From: Shewanella fodinae
GTDB taxonomy: Bacteria; Pseudomonadota; Gammaproteobacteria; Enterobacterales; Shewanellaceae
Direction: 5' to 3'
Length of the DNA: 64,000 bases
Assembly: GCF_014651955.1 (NCBI RefSeq)
Contig: NZ_BMXW01000003.1
Coordinates: 62,001 to 126,000, forward strand
Below, piece by piece: positions 55,776 through 64,000 of the stretch. Position 1 is the first letter of the stretch. The number at the start of each line of letters is the position of its first letter. A program made the position numbers and the translations under genes. The notes below the pieces were generated by a model. The model was given only the letters and a program-made list of their open reading frames with translations, had not been told where the DNA came from and did no database searches.

Positions 55776-56153
55776 TTATCCACGCGCAACTAATTGCGAA
55801 CGTTTAAGAATCCATTGAATGGCATCGGTCTTACGCTCCAGCGGATACCAGGCAATCTCACCCGCCACAAACGGCCCCAGCAATCGCACCGCATTGCCCA
55901 CCCAATCAGGGCCGCCAACCAGTACCAGCGCATCAAATGGGGGTAACTGCACTTCGCCAATACCCGACAGCGACTTAGTCTCCCAGCCTTCCAGCAGCAC
56001 ATCAGCTTCAATATACAAACACACTTGGCCCCAGTTATCGCGAGCACTTTTGATGGCAGGTTGTAGCTTGGTGCGATAGTCCAGCGCCGTTAAACGACCA
56101 CTGACAAACAAACTGATCACACCCTTGGAGATTTCCGGGATTTGACACAGCAT
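55776..56153 (-). CDS. SpoIIAA-like (STAS-type) cytoplasmic protein
   Basis: 125 residues from the ATG at 56153 with CAGGAG upstream. Alpha/beta fold: ISLFVSGRLTALDYRTKLQPAI; WGQVCLYIEADVLLEGWE; FDALVLVGGPDWVGNAVRLLGPF. Matches the SpoIIAA-like/DUF3478 group related to STAS and Sec14 domains. Role unknown; members are often membrane-stress or lipid-linked. Confidence 0.78.
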   Translation of the reverse strand: MLCQIPEISKGVISLFVSGRLTALDYRTKLQPAIKSARDNWGQVCLYIEADVLLEGWETKSLSGIGEVQLPPFDALVLVGGPDWVGNAVRLLGPFVAGEIAWYPLERKTDAIQWILKRSQLVARG

Positions 56154-56280
56154 AAGCGCTCCTGCAACAAAGACTCTGGGCATCATAGCAGTCACGGCTG
56201 GGGGTTGCGATCGGCATCACCGCACCATTAGTGATAAACTGGCCACAGATCATTCATTACTTTTTGAACTGAACGGGACG

Positions 56281-56697
56281 ATGATTAAAATTTCCAATCG
56301 CGTGCAACTCCCTGAGCAAGAATTGGAATGGCAATTTATCCGCGCCAGTGGTGCCGGTGGCCAACACGTCAATAAAGTCTCTACTGCCGCACAACTGATC
56401 TTTGATATCCGTGCCTCATCGCTGCCAGAAGTTTACCAGCAAAAACTGTTACAACTGAGTGATCACCGTATCAGTGCCAGTGGCAAAATCATCATCAAGT
56501 GCCAGCAAAGCCGCAGTCAAGATGACAATCGCCAGCAGGCGCTAGCACAATTCTGCGAACTGATCCTAAGCGTCACTCATGTGCGCAAAAAGCGAATTGC
56601 CACCAAGGCGACCCGTTCCAGCCAGATAAAACGGGTCGATAGCAAAAAGAAACACGGGGCTATAAAATCCATGCGGCAACAGAAGATCTCAAGTTAA
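56281..56697 (+). CDS. arfB: Ribosome-rescue peptidyl-tRNA hydrolase ArfB (YaeJ)
   Basis: 138 residues. Catalytic GGQ motif in IRASGAGGQHVNKVSTAAQL (about 20-39). The basic C-terminal tail (KKKHGAIKSMRQQK) enters the mRNA channel of stalled ribosomes. Length fits ArfB, not full release factors. Releases stalled nascent chains without a stop codon. Confidence 0.92.
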   Translation: MIKISNRVQLPEQELEWQFIRASGAGGQHVNKVSTAAQLIFDIRASSLPEVYQQKLLQLSDHRISASGKIIIKCQQSRSQDDNRQQALAQFCELILSVTHVRKKRIATKATRSSQIKRVDSKKKHGAIKSMRQQKISS

Positions 56698-56777
56698 CTT
56701 TGGTCTGATAGTCGACAAATGACGTGGGATTTGCTGAAATCAACCACAGGCATAAATTGCCATTGCAAGGACATCGC

Positions 56778-57218
56778 ATGAGAGATAAAGCCAAAATACT
56801 GTTGCTCAACGGCCCGAATCTGAATCTGCTGGGGCGGCGGGAACCCGAAATATACGGGCATCAGACATTAAACGATATTGTGACAGATCTGATGCAACAA
56901 GCATCGGATGCCGGGTTTACACTGGAACACCTGCAGTCTAATGCCGAGTTTCAGTTAATCGATGCAATTCATACCACCGATGCGGCGTTTGTGGTGATCA
57001 ACCCCGGCGGTTTTACCCATACCAGTGTGGCGTTACGTGATGCTCTACTGGGAGTGGACCTGCCTTTTATCGAAATCCATCTGTCCAATATCCACGCCCG
57101 CGAGCCTTTCCGCCATCATTCCTACCTGTCCGATAAAGCTCAAGGCGTAATTGTGGGTTTAGGGGCGCAAGGATACGGTTTCGCACTTGCCGCTGCGATT
57201 AAACATCTACAACAGTAA
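56778..57218 (+). CDS. aroQ: Type II 3-dehydroquinate dehydratase
   Basis: 146 residues. [21 protein letters not shown] with catalytic Tyr, [20 protein letters not shown], and [18 protein letters not shown] with catalytic His. Third step of the shikimate pathway. ATG at 56778 with AAGGA upstream; an 18-codon longer reading is less likely. In many relatives aroQ sits with accBC; here it does not, so there may be a second copy elsewhere. Confidence 0.95.
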   Translation: MRDKAKILLLNGPNLNLLGRREPEIYGHQTLNDIVTDLMQQASDAGFTLEHLQSNAEFQLIDAIHTTDAAFVVINPGGFTHTSVALRDALLGVDLPFIEIHLSNIHAREPFRHHSYLSDKAQGVIVGLGAQGYGFALAAAIKHLQQ

Positions 57219-57222
57219 AACT

Positions 57223-57245
57223 GCGGCGATGCCTACCATCGCCGC
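57223..57245. terminator. Hairpin between aroQ and the DUF6515-like gene
   Basis: GCGGCGATG / CATCGCCGC, nine-base stem, loop CCTAC; no T-run, placed between converging genes. Confidence 0.6.
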
Positions 57246-57256
57246 CGCCAATAAGC

Positions 57257-57721
57257 TCACTCAGATGCCGTGGCGCTAGTGACTGGCACATACTGCTGAA
57301 TACTCCAATCAAAGCGATAAAGTTGCCCCTGCCACTGGTATAAAGTGCGTCCATCCTGCTGAATAACTTTGGCGTTAGCGGGTAGCTCGCTGCGGCCTTG
57401 AGGACCAACATTCACGACCTGATAACGGGTCGTCACTTGTTCAGGCACCGTGGTTATCACCGCAGGAGAAGCGGAAATTACTGGCTGCGCCACAGGCGCA
57501 ATATAACGTGGCTGATCCCAGCGATAGCTGTCCCAGACCCAAGGGCTCAACCATAAAGCTGTCAGCCCCAGATTCCAGCCCCAATCATTGTGATGATGGT
57601 AATGGTGATAATGTGGGGGGCGAGGTCTGTGCCCTGCCGCAGCCGACGTACTAAAACAGGCCACCAAGACAACACACAGCAGTAAGCCCAAACGGCGCGT
57701 ACCCAAATGAATTGTTGACAT
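57257..57721 (-). CDS. Exported His-rich protein, DUF6515-like
   Basis: 154 residues: signal peptide to about SAAAG, a His-rich stretch (HYHHYHHHNDWGW, about 38-50), then a Trp/Tyr-rich part and a C-terminal region with QQDGRTLYQWQGQLYRFDWSIQQYVPV. Resembles DUF6515 cell-envelope proteins. The His run could bind metal, but no function is known. AGGAGGGG lies before the ATG. Confidence 0.72.
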   Translation of the reverse strand: MSTIHLGTRRLGLLLCVVLVACFSTSAAAGHRPRPPHYHHYHHHNDWGWNLGLTALWLSPWVWDSYRWDQPRYIAPVAQPVISASPAVITTVPEQVTTRYQVVNVGPQGRSELPANAKVIQQDGRTLYQWQGQLYRFDWSIQQYVPVTSATASE

Positions 57722-57892
57722 AAACCCCTCCTACAACCTTGATGCTTAAATAATATGCTACTCCAGTCGCGACATTGATGCACTTATCCTTAACCGGAAG
57801 ATTGGCGCTTTTTAGCGCACCAGTTACCTAGCCAGCAGAAAAATGCTATAGTGCGCGCCATCACATTTTTACCGTGCTGGGTCTAATTCCAT

Positions 57893-59374
57893 ATGAGTTT
57901 TAAGGATTTACGCAGTTTCCTCGATCATCTTGAACAACAAGGTGAACTGAAACGCATCAGCCATCCGGTTGATCCATATCTTGAAATGACCGAGATCGCG
58001 GACCGAGTGCTACGCCGCGGTGGGCCAGCACTGCTATTTGAAAACCCTGTTGGCAAGTCCATGCCCGTATTACTGAACCTGTTTGGCACACCAAGACGGG
58101 TGGCAATGGCATTGGGAAAAGAAGATCCGCTAGCATTGCGGGAAGTGGGAGAACTCTTAGGCTTTTTAAAAGAGCCGGAACCCCCGCGTGGCTTTCGTGA
58201 TGCACTGGAAAAGTTACCGCTATTCAAACAAGCACTGAATATGCCAGCCAAATCAGTGCGCAAAGCACCCTGTCAGGAAGTTGTACTCAGTGGTGATCAG
58301 GTCGATCTGACGCAACTGCCAATACAGCATTGTTGGCCCGGAGATGCGGCGCCATTAGTGACTTGGGGATTAACCATTACCCAAGGCCCACGGCAAAAGC
58401 GACAGAATATCGGTATCTACCGCCAGCAATTGCTCGGTAAAAATAAGCTGATCATGCGTTGGTTGTCACACCGCGGTGGTGCGCTGGATTTTAAAGATTT
58501 CACCGAAAAATTCCCCGGAGAAAAATACCCGGTGGTGGTGGCGTTAGGTGCCGATCCGGTCACTATTCTGGGGGCTGTTACCCCAGTACCAGACACCATG
58601 AGCGAATACGCTTTTGCGGGCTTGCTACGGGGTGAGCGCACCGAAGTGACCAAAGCGCTGAGTTGCGATCTGGAAGTGCCTGCCACCAGCGAAATCATAC
58701 TGGAAGGCTATATTGATCCGCAGGAAACTGCGGTTGAAGGGCCTTATGGCGATCACACCGGTTATTACAACGAGACCGACACGTTTCCGGTATTTACCGT
58801 CACCCATATTACTCATCGTCGAGACCCGATTTATCACAGCACCTATACTGGCCGACCACCCGATGAACCAGCAATGCTGGGGTTGGCATTAAACGAGGTG
58901 TTTGTGCCTATTCTGCGCAAACAGTACCCGGAAATTGTCGATTTTTATCTGCCCCCAGAAGGCTGTTCCTATCGCATGGCGGTGATTTCCATGCGCAAGC
59001 AATATCCAGGGCATGCCAAACGGGTGATGATGGGCGCTTGGTCGTTCCTGCGCCAGTTTATGTATACCAAATTTATTGTGGTGGTAGACGACGATATTAA
59101 CTGCCGCGACTGGAAAGATGTGATCTGGGCCATCACTACCCGCATGGACCCTATCCGCGATACCGTATTGGTCGACAACACCCCGATTGATTACTTGGAT
59201 TTTGCGTCGCCAGTTTCCGGCCTCGGTTCCAAAATGGGTCTGGATGCCACCAATAAATGGCCCGGCGAAACCCAACGTGAATGGGGCACGCCTATCCAAA
59301 TGGATGCGGCAGTAAAACAGAAAATTGACCGTATTTGGGAGCAGTTGGGCATTGATGACTCACCCACGCTGTAA
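57893..59374 (+). CDS. ubiD: 4-hydroxy-3-polyprenylbenzoate decarboxylase UbiD
   Basis: 493 residues, normal for Ubi[64 protein letters not shown] and [27 protein letters not shown] are well conserved. Prenyl-FMN-dependent decarboxylation in ubiquinone synthesis; the prenylated flavin is made by UbiX. ubiD-fre order is as in Escherichia coli. Confidence 0.96.
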   Translation: MSFKDLRSFLDHLEQQGELKRISHPVDPYLEMTEIADRVLRRGGPALLFENPVGKSMPVLLNLFGTPRRVAMALGKEDPLALREVGELLGFLKEPEPPRGFRDALEKLPLFKQALNMPAKSVRKAPCQEVVLSGDQVDLTQLPIQHCWPGDAAPLVTWGLTITQGPRQKRQNIGIYRQQLLGKNKLIMRWLSHRGGALDFKDFTEKFPGEKYPVVVALGADPVTILGAVTPVPDTMSEYAFAGLLRGERTEVTKALSCDLEVPATSEIILEGYIDPQETAVEGPYGDHTGYYNETDTFPVFTVTHITHRRDPIYHSTYTGRPPDEPAMLGLALNEVFVPILRKQYPEIVDFYLPPEGCSYRMAVISMRKQYPGHAKRVMMGAWSFLRQFMYTKFIVVVDDDINCRDWKDVIWAITTRMDPIRDTVLVDNTPIDYLDFASPVSGLGSKMGLDATNKWPGETQREWGTPIQMDAAVKQKIDRIWEQLGIDDSPTL

Positions 59375-59415
59375 CTGTGACAAACCGGCATCGTCCGGCA
59401 GATAAAGGTAAACCG

Positions 59416-60114
59416 ATGGACAGCATTCGCTGCAAAATTGAAAAAGTGACCCCCTTTAATGACGCCGTGTATCAAGTGCTGTTGCGGCCTGAAACCCCAC
59501 TGGCATTCGCTGCAGGACAATATCTGAGTATTGTAATGGGCGAAAAAGATAAACGGCCCTTTTCTATCGCGTCGGCCCCAGGCAGCGAACTGCTGGAGCT
59601 GCATATTGGTGCCGCCGTCAGTGAGAGCTACCCGATGCAGGTAGTTGAGCGACTGAAAACCAACGAGACAATCGAGGTTGAAGCGCCTGCTGGCGAGGCA
59701 TTTCTGCGCCATCAGAGCAACCGTCCTAGACTGCTCATTGCCGGTGGCACCGGTTTTTCCTATATCAAAAGTATTATCGAGCAGCAAATCGCGCTGGGGC
59801 AGCAACTGCAAACCAGTTTCTATTGGGGTTGCCGTACACCAGACGCCATGTATTACCAGAGTATCGCCCAGGAATGGCAGCAGCAGTATCCTTGGTTACA
59901 CTTTGTGCCTGTTGTCGAGCAAGCCAGCACCGACTGGTCAGGTAAAACTAATCTGTTGCTGACACAGATCCGTCAGGACTTCGTCAGTCTGCACGGCTAC
60001 GACATCTACATCGCTGGCCGTTTTCCGATGGTTGGTGCCGCCCGCGAAATGTTCCGTGAAATGGGCGTAGATGAAGAACACCTCTATGGCGATGCTTTCG
60101 CCTTTATCAAGTAA
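59416..60114 (+). CDS. fre: NAD(P)H-flavin reductase Fre
   Basis: 232 residues. FAD/flavin motif KRPFSIAS, NAD-binding GGTGFSYIKSI, and C-terminal YIAGRFPMVGAAREMF. Makes free reduced flavin. ATG at 59416 with AAAGG upstream is preferred over an in-frame start just after ubiD. Located 41 bases after ubiD, so probably co-transcribed. Confidence 0.94.
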   Translation: MDSIRCKIEKVTPFNDAVYQVLLRPETPLAFAAGQYLSIVMGEKDKRPFSIASAPGSELLELHIGAAVSESYPMQVVERLKTNETIEVEAPAGEAFLRHQSNRPRLLIAGGTGFSYIKSIIEQQIALGQQLQTSFYWGCRTPDAMYYQSIAQEWQQQYPWLHFVPVVEQASTDWSGKTNLLLTQIRQDFVSLHGYDIYIAGRFPMVGAAREMFREMGVDEEHLYGDAFAFIK

Positions 60115-60134
60115 CTGAATGAAGCTCCAAGTAA

Positions 60135-60157
60135 AAAGCCCGCTTCTGCGGGCTTTG
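60135..60157. terminator. Bidirectional terminator between fre and pncB
   Basis: AAAGCCCGC-TTCT-GCGGGCTTT; the minus strand continues with a T-run, which suits pncB. Confidence 0.88.
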
Positions 60158-60160
60158 GTA

Positions 60161-61438
60161 TCAGCTACTTTTACCTTCGGTATACACAGGGTCGCGGTCG
60201 TCTATCAGCTTGTCCTGCTCAAAAAACTGTGCCAGAACTTTGGCCTGTGACGCTTCATCCACTTTGAAAACCTGCATCAGATAACGCAGGAAATTCTCGT
60301 CGTCACACATGGTTTTCCCGGGTGTGTCGGAGATTTTTGCTACCGGTTGACCATTGAGCTGGGTCAATTTCATCACGATATTGATGGGCTCGTTGACAAA
60401 CATATCCCCCATCAGCCAAGTGCCGATACCAAAGGAGGTGTTAATACGCCCCCGGAAGTGACGGTAGATTTTCACCGCGCGGTCGAAGTCCAGTGCATCG
60501 GAAAAAACTAGCCGCTTGTACTGCGGATCCACATCTAGCGCTTCCAACCGCTGGATGATTTTCTCCCCCCAAACGATAGGATCACCGCTGTCATGGCGGA
60601 AACCGTCGTACAGTTTTGCAAGATAGCGATCGAGGTCGCGACAAAAGGCATCCACCCCGATGACATCGGTCAACGCCACCCCCAAATCGCCACGATATTC
60701 CTTAACCCAGTTTTCCAATGCCATTTTCTGACTGTCCACCAGCCGATAATTCATGGCCTGATGGCTCTGTAACCACTCATGTGCCATCGTTCCCTGGCAG
60801 CGCAGATTCAGCTCCAGCGCCAAATGTGGGTTAGAGGTACCGACAAAGTTGTTGGGCAACTGCTGCTGCAACTGGGAGAGGATCTGCTTTTGCGCCCGAA
60901 AACTAAAGCGACGGCGAGTACCAAAGTCAGTAAATAGAAAGTCGCTGAGATCCACCTCATCACCCAACCGCTCCAGCATCGCAATTTTCTTGCTGGTGGT
61001 GGCGGCGATCACCTCGCAGTCAACTTCCGGATAGCGAGTGCGATTACGGATCTCCGACACTAGCGCCAATACCGGGATCTCCATGGGCGATACATGCATC
61101 AGCGGCCCATGCGCTTCAATCACCAGTTGACCGTCGATGGCATTGACCTTGAGGAACTTCGGATTAAAACGGTACAACCGCAAAAATTCCAGATAATCGG
61201 CTTTCAAAAACGGATACTTGCCAAGATGCGCTAACTGTTCTTCTGAGGCACTGCATTCGGCCAATTGCTCAAATGCTTGCTGCAGTGGTTTTACGTAGGC
61301 ACTCAAGTCCTCATTGCTGCGACAGCGAAACGTCCAGCGGGACTGAGTGGCGGGTTGTTGATGCAAATAGGCCTGCTGCATCGTGAGCTTATAAAAGTCG
61401 GTATCCAGCAAGCTCTGAATCGCCGGTTCTCCAAACAT
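60161..61438 (-). CDS. pncB: Nicotinate phosphoribosyltransferase PncB
   Basis: 425 residues. SLLDTDFYKLTMQQAYL, FLFTDFGTRRRFSFRAQ, the active-site region FVGTSNPHLALELNLRCQGTMAHEW, DVIGVDAFCRDLD and DSGDPIVWGEK. Converts nicotinate to NaMN in NAD salvage. Its ATG lies 3 bases downstream of the nicotinamidase stop; the two form an operon that makes pyridine salvage from nicotinamide. Confidence 0.95.
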   Translation of the reverse strand: MFGEPAIQSLLDTDFYKLTMQQAYLHQQPATQSRWTFRCRSNEDLSAYVKPLQQAFEQLAECSASEEQLAHLGKYPFLKADYLEFLRLYRFNPKFLKVNAIDGQLVIEAHGPLMHVSPMEIPVLALVSEIRNRTRYPEVDCEVIAATTSKKIAMLERLGDEVDLSDFLFTDFGTRRRFSFRAQKQILSQLQQQLPNNFVGTSNPHLALELNLRCQGTMAHEWLQSHQAMNYRLVDSQKMALENWVKEYRGDLGVALTDVIGVDAFCRDLDRYLAKLYDGFRHDSGDPIVWGEKIIQRLEALDVDPQYKRLVFSDALDFDRAVKIYRHFRGRINTSFGIGTWLMGDMFVNEPINIVMKLTQLNGQPVAKISDTPGKTMCDDENFLRYLMQVFKVDEASQAKVLAQFFEQDKLIDDRDPVYTEGKSS

Positions 61439-61440
61439 AA

Positions 61441-62076
61441 TCAATGGCTCCCTTGCAATTTGGCCGCCAACACCTGACTGTCTTTTACCAGCGTGATGCC
61501 TGCCTGACGCATTTCTTCACATGCGGTGGAGGCTCCGGTTTCACTGATAGCTCGGCATGCTGCTAGGTTCAAATACACATTAAACCCGGCGGCAGCTAAT
61601 TGTAATGCGGTGGTTTTGACACAGAAGTCCAGCGCCAAACCGCCCACCAATACGGTATCTACTTGGTGGCACTTTAGCCATTCAATCACTCCGGTTGAGA
61701 TACGGCCAGCCAAGTCGTGGTAACACGCACCATAAGGATGCATCGCCGTTTCGACACCTTTATATACCAGAAAATCATACTCCGCAGGTGCGGGTAATCC
61801 CGGGATCAATTCAAATCCTTCTGTACCCGGCTCTGCATGCCTGACCCAAGTCAGATCAGCATCTGGATAATCTAGCGGTTGCAGCATCTCAGCATGACTG
61901 GCAACCACCCATTTGGCCGTTGGGCAATGGGCGTCTTTGGACGCTATCCGTAACTGCGCCAATTGCGCCTGAGCATTTAACTCCGCAGCAATTTCATCGC
62001 CGCCCACGACAGGTAACTCATGGGGGCACAAAGGCGTAAAGGTACGTTGGGCATCGACATCAAACGCGGCAATCAT
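61441..62076 (-). CDS. Nicotinamidase (PncA-like)
   Basis: 211 residues, isochorismatase fold. Catalytic triad visible: Asp in FDVDAQRTF, Lys in SKDAHCP, Cys in LALDFCVKTTALQL. Length is near PncA. ATG at 62076 has GGAATTT upstream; an 11-codon longer form is less likely. Coupled to pncB, so deamidation of nicotinamide is well supported by context. Confidence 0.88.
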   Translation of the reverse strand: MIAAFDVDAQRTFTPLCPHELPVVGGDEIAAELNAQAQLAQLRIASKDAHCPTAKWVVASHAEMLQPLDYPDADLTWVRHAEPGTEGFELIPGLPAPAEYDFLVYKGVETAMHPYGACYHDLAGRISTGVIEWLKCHQVDTVLVGGLALDFCVKTTALQLAAAGFNVYLNLAACRAISETGASTACEEMRQAGITLVKDSQVLAAKLQGSH

Positions 62077-62327
62077 AGACAAATTCCGTTCAAAATCCGA
62101 TGACTGCACTATATCAAAAGTGTGAGCCTGCTCTAAGCACTAATGCAGCATCAAATAAAGAAATCCTCAATGACTGCGACAAAATGCCACAGCGACTGCC
62201 TCAAATTAAATTCCAAAGTTATGAAGTTAACCTGATAAAAAATCTGGCAAATCTGGAAAGGTGAACCACACTTTAAGGAGTCGCATCCAACGCGACATAC
62301 CCACATAACTCCCAAAGGTACAACTAG

Positions 62328-64000
62328 ATGAAAATTGCTTCCATTCAGGGAAAAATTGCAACTGTGGCAGGGATATGCCTTTTGGGTTCAGCTATCGTGC
62401 TTATCGGCTACGCAATCTTCTCGGCCAAGAATACCGAATCTCTGGTATCAGGTCGCGTTGGTACACTGGTACAGAAACAAGCCAGTGACAGTCTCCAAAC
62501 ACTGGCTGAAGAACGTGCTGGTAGTATTGCCACCGAATTCGAACACGCACTGGATATCTCTGGCACGCTTGCCAGTAGCTTTGAGTTGGTCCATGCAAAC
62601 GCTGGTGCGGTGCAGCTCAGTCGTAAAAGTATCAATGAAATTCTGTATAACGTGCTGACTAAAAATAAAAATCTTAATGGTACCTACAGTTGCTGGGAGC
62701 CTAATGGTCTGGACGGTAACGATCAGGCATTTATTGGTGGCGGTGACGGTAATAATCCTCAGACGGGCCGCTTCACGCCTTACTGGACCCGCAACGCCCA
62801 GGGCAATATTGCGGTACAACCGTTAGTGGAATATGACACCGACAGTCGTCATCCCAATGGCGTGCTCAAAGGCGGCTGGTACAGTAAACCACGAGAATCG
62901 TTGCAGCCCAACGTGCTAGATCCAATCCCTTATATCGTCCAAGGCAAACAAGTATGGTTGGCCACCATTTCATCGCCGATTGTTGCCAATGGTAAGTTTT
63001 ACGGCGTTGTCGGCGTCGACTACGATCTGACCTTTGTGCAGACATTAACAAATAAATTACAGCAAGAACTCTACAGTGGCGCTGCTGAAGTCTCTATTAT
63101 CAGTTACCAAGGATTGCTCGTCGCCAGCAGTAGTCATGCTGAAGATATTGGCCAGCCTCTGACCAAAATTCTGGCGGCAGATAAAGCCGATGCGCTGATC
63201 AAGCAAGTGCAACAAGGCCAGTCTCGTGTCTGGGATGATGCCGATAACATGAGTGTGATAGCCCCCATCGTCATGGGAAATACCGGTCGCCCATGGGCGA
63301 TATTGTTCACAGTTCCCAAGGTCAAAGTGCTGGCTGAAGCAATGGCGTTGACTGATGAACTCAGCCACAACAGCACTAACAGCCGCAACTGGCAATTTGT
63401 TGTGGGCATTGTGGTTACCTTGCTGGCATTGGCAGCGTTATGGGTAGCGGCAGGTAATATTGCCCGTCCCATCCGCCGGGCTGCGGAACTCGCGCTGACC
63501 ATTAAAGACGGCGATTTTTCACAGCAGATGGAACACACCTCTGACGATGAAGTGGGTCGGCTTGCTAAGGCACTGAACCAGATGTGCAGCAGCTTACGGC
63601 AACGTGCCGTACTCGCTAAAAAAATCAGTGAAGGCGATCTTACCGTGGATGTTGCACTGGCATCGGATCGCGATCAACTGGGATTAGCATTGCAAGAGAT
63701 GGTGGGGCATCTTAGCCAGCTAGTCAGTCAAATCCAACGCAGTGCCGATAGCATCGGTGCCAGCTCCAGCCAGGTATCGCATCTTAGTGAAGTCCTCTCT
63801 GATGGCGCTATGCAGTCAGCATCATCCATAACACAGATGGGCGCGGCGATGGTGGAGATATCCAGTCAGACCAACGCTAACGCCGACAATGCCAGCAAGG
63901 CCAACCGGTTCTCACGGGAATCAACCTCCTCGGCAGAAAAAGGCAGTGAACACATGGGTGAAATGGTGGCGGCGATGGAAGCGATACATGCTTCCGGCGA
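62328..64000 (+). CDS. Methyl-accepting chemotaxis protein (partial, C-terminus outside window)
   Basis: About 557 residues visible and open to the edge. Helix (about 13-33), large periplasmic dCache sensor (about 40-335: NGTYSCWEPNGLDGNDQAFI; VWLATISSPIVANGKFYGVVGVDYDL), second helix (about 358-380), HAMP domain (ARPIRRAAELALTI; DDEVGRLAKALNQM) and the start of the signalling rod. dCache sensors bind small ligands such as amino acids; here unknown. AAAGG lies upstream of the ATG. No terminator can be seen in the window. Confidence 0.9.
   Translation, partial: MKIASIQGKIATVAGICLLGSAIVLIGYAIFSAKNTESLVSGRVGTLVQKQASDSLQTLAEERAGSIATEFEHALDISGTLASSFELVHANAGAVQLSRKSINEILYNVLTKNKNLNGTYSCWEPNGLDGNDQAFIGGGDGNNPQTGRFTPYWTRNAQGNIAVQPLVEYDTDSRHPNGVLKGGWYSKPRESLQPNVLDPIPYIVQGKQVWLATISSPIVANGKFYGVVGVDYDLTFVQTLTNKLQQELYSGAAEVSIISYQGLLVASSSHAEDIGQPLTKILAADKADALIKQVQQGQSRVWDDADNMSVIAPIVMGNTGRPWAILFTVPKVKVLAEAMALTDELSHNSTNSRNWQFVVGIVVTLLALAALWVAAGNIARPIRRAAELALTIKDGDFSQQMEHTSDDEVGRLAKALNQMCSSLRQRAVLAKKISEGDLTVDVALASDRDQLGLALQEMVGHLSQLVSQIQRSADSIGASSSQVSHLSEVLSDGAMQSASSITQMGAAMVEISSQTNANADNASKANRFSRESTSSAEKGSEHMGEMVAAMEAIHASG

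Noticed and set aside
62328-64000. Broken chemoreceptor gene
   Set aside because: The lack of a stop is due to the window edge; the frame is open and intact throughout.

Overview
The window looks like the chromosome of a marine or sediment gammaproteobacterium of the Shewanella type. This is inferred from gene content: a sirA/mccA octaheme sulfite reductase with dedicated cytochrome maturation genes, psrABC, an octaheme tetrathionate reductase (OTR) with its monoheme and barrel partners, the metF-metLB-metJ locus, and several chemoreceptors. It is dense and mostly intact. No tRNA, rRNA, CRISPR array, transposase or integrase was seen.

Layout. 1-8056: a sulfite-respiration cluster. Reading leftward are sirA (seven CXXCH plus one CX15CH haem motif), a rhodanese, an FKBP isomerase, a CcmI-type TPR protein, and the copper-handling nosL and a partial nosD. 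Reading rightward from the shared promoter are CcmF-, CcmH- and TlpA-like genes. 8343-14955: deaD, a marR-hlyD-FUSC efflux operon behind a paired palindromic operator, and a chemoreceptor. 15016-22781: the methionine regulon (metF, metL, metB, metJ) with recognisable MetJ boxes. It is interrupted at 15971-18600 by an A+T-rich insert carrying an OLD-type ATPase/TOPRIM nuclease and a 104-residue partner, a likely defence module. 22850-24807: a TauE/SafE exporter and a TraF-like outer-membrane protein.

24932-36882: a second sulfur-respiration block. psrABC points left; monoheme cytochrome c, barrel protein and OTR point right. They are followed by a MOT1-type (molybdate/sulfate) transporter and a divergent sensor kinase/response regulator pair of the TtrSR/ThsSR type. 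Together these could sense, import cofactor metal for, and reduce thiosulfate, polysulfide and tetrathionate. 36892-39521: an AbrB-type membrane protein, an isochorismatase-fold protein lacking its cysteine, and an RluA-family pseudouridine synthase. 39922-46302: two closely related TonB-dependent receptors flanking a YhcH/YiaL protein and an LprI-MliC lysozyme-inhibitor fusion.

46469-64000: a periplasmic binding protein, a zinc alcohol dehydrogenase, a nucleoside phosphorylase overlapping pnuC, a heavy-metal RND pump without an outer-membrane channel, small lipoproteins, arfB, aroQ, ubiD-fre, pncB with a nicotinamidase, and a chemoreceptor cut by the window end. PnuC, the phosphorylase, nicotinamidase and PncB could together form a pyridine salvage route.

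The most promising uncharacterised items are the OLD nuclease plus 104-residue protein in the met locus, the CcmH-like protein lacking its second active-site cysteine, the LprI-MliC fusion, and the repeat-built regulatory sites in the divergent promoters.
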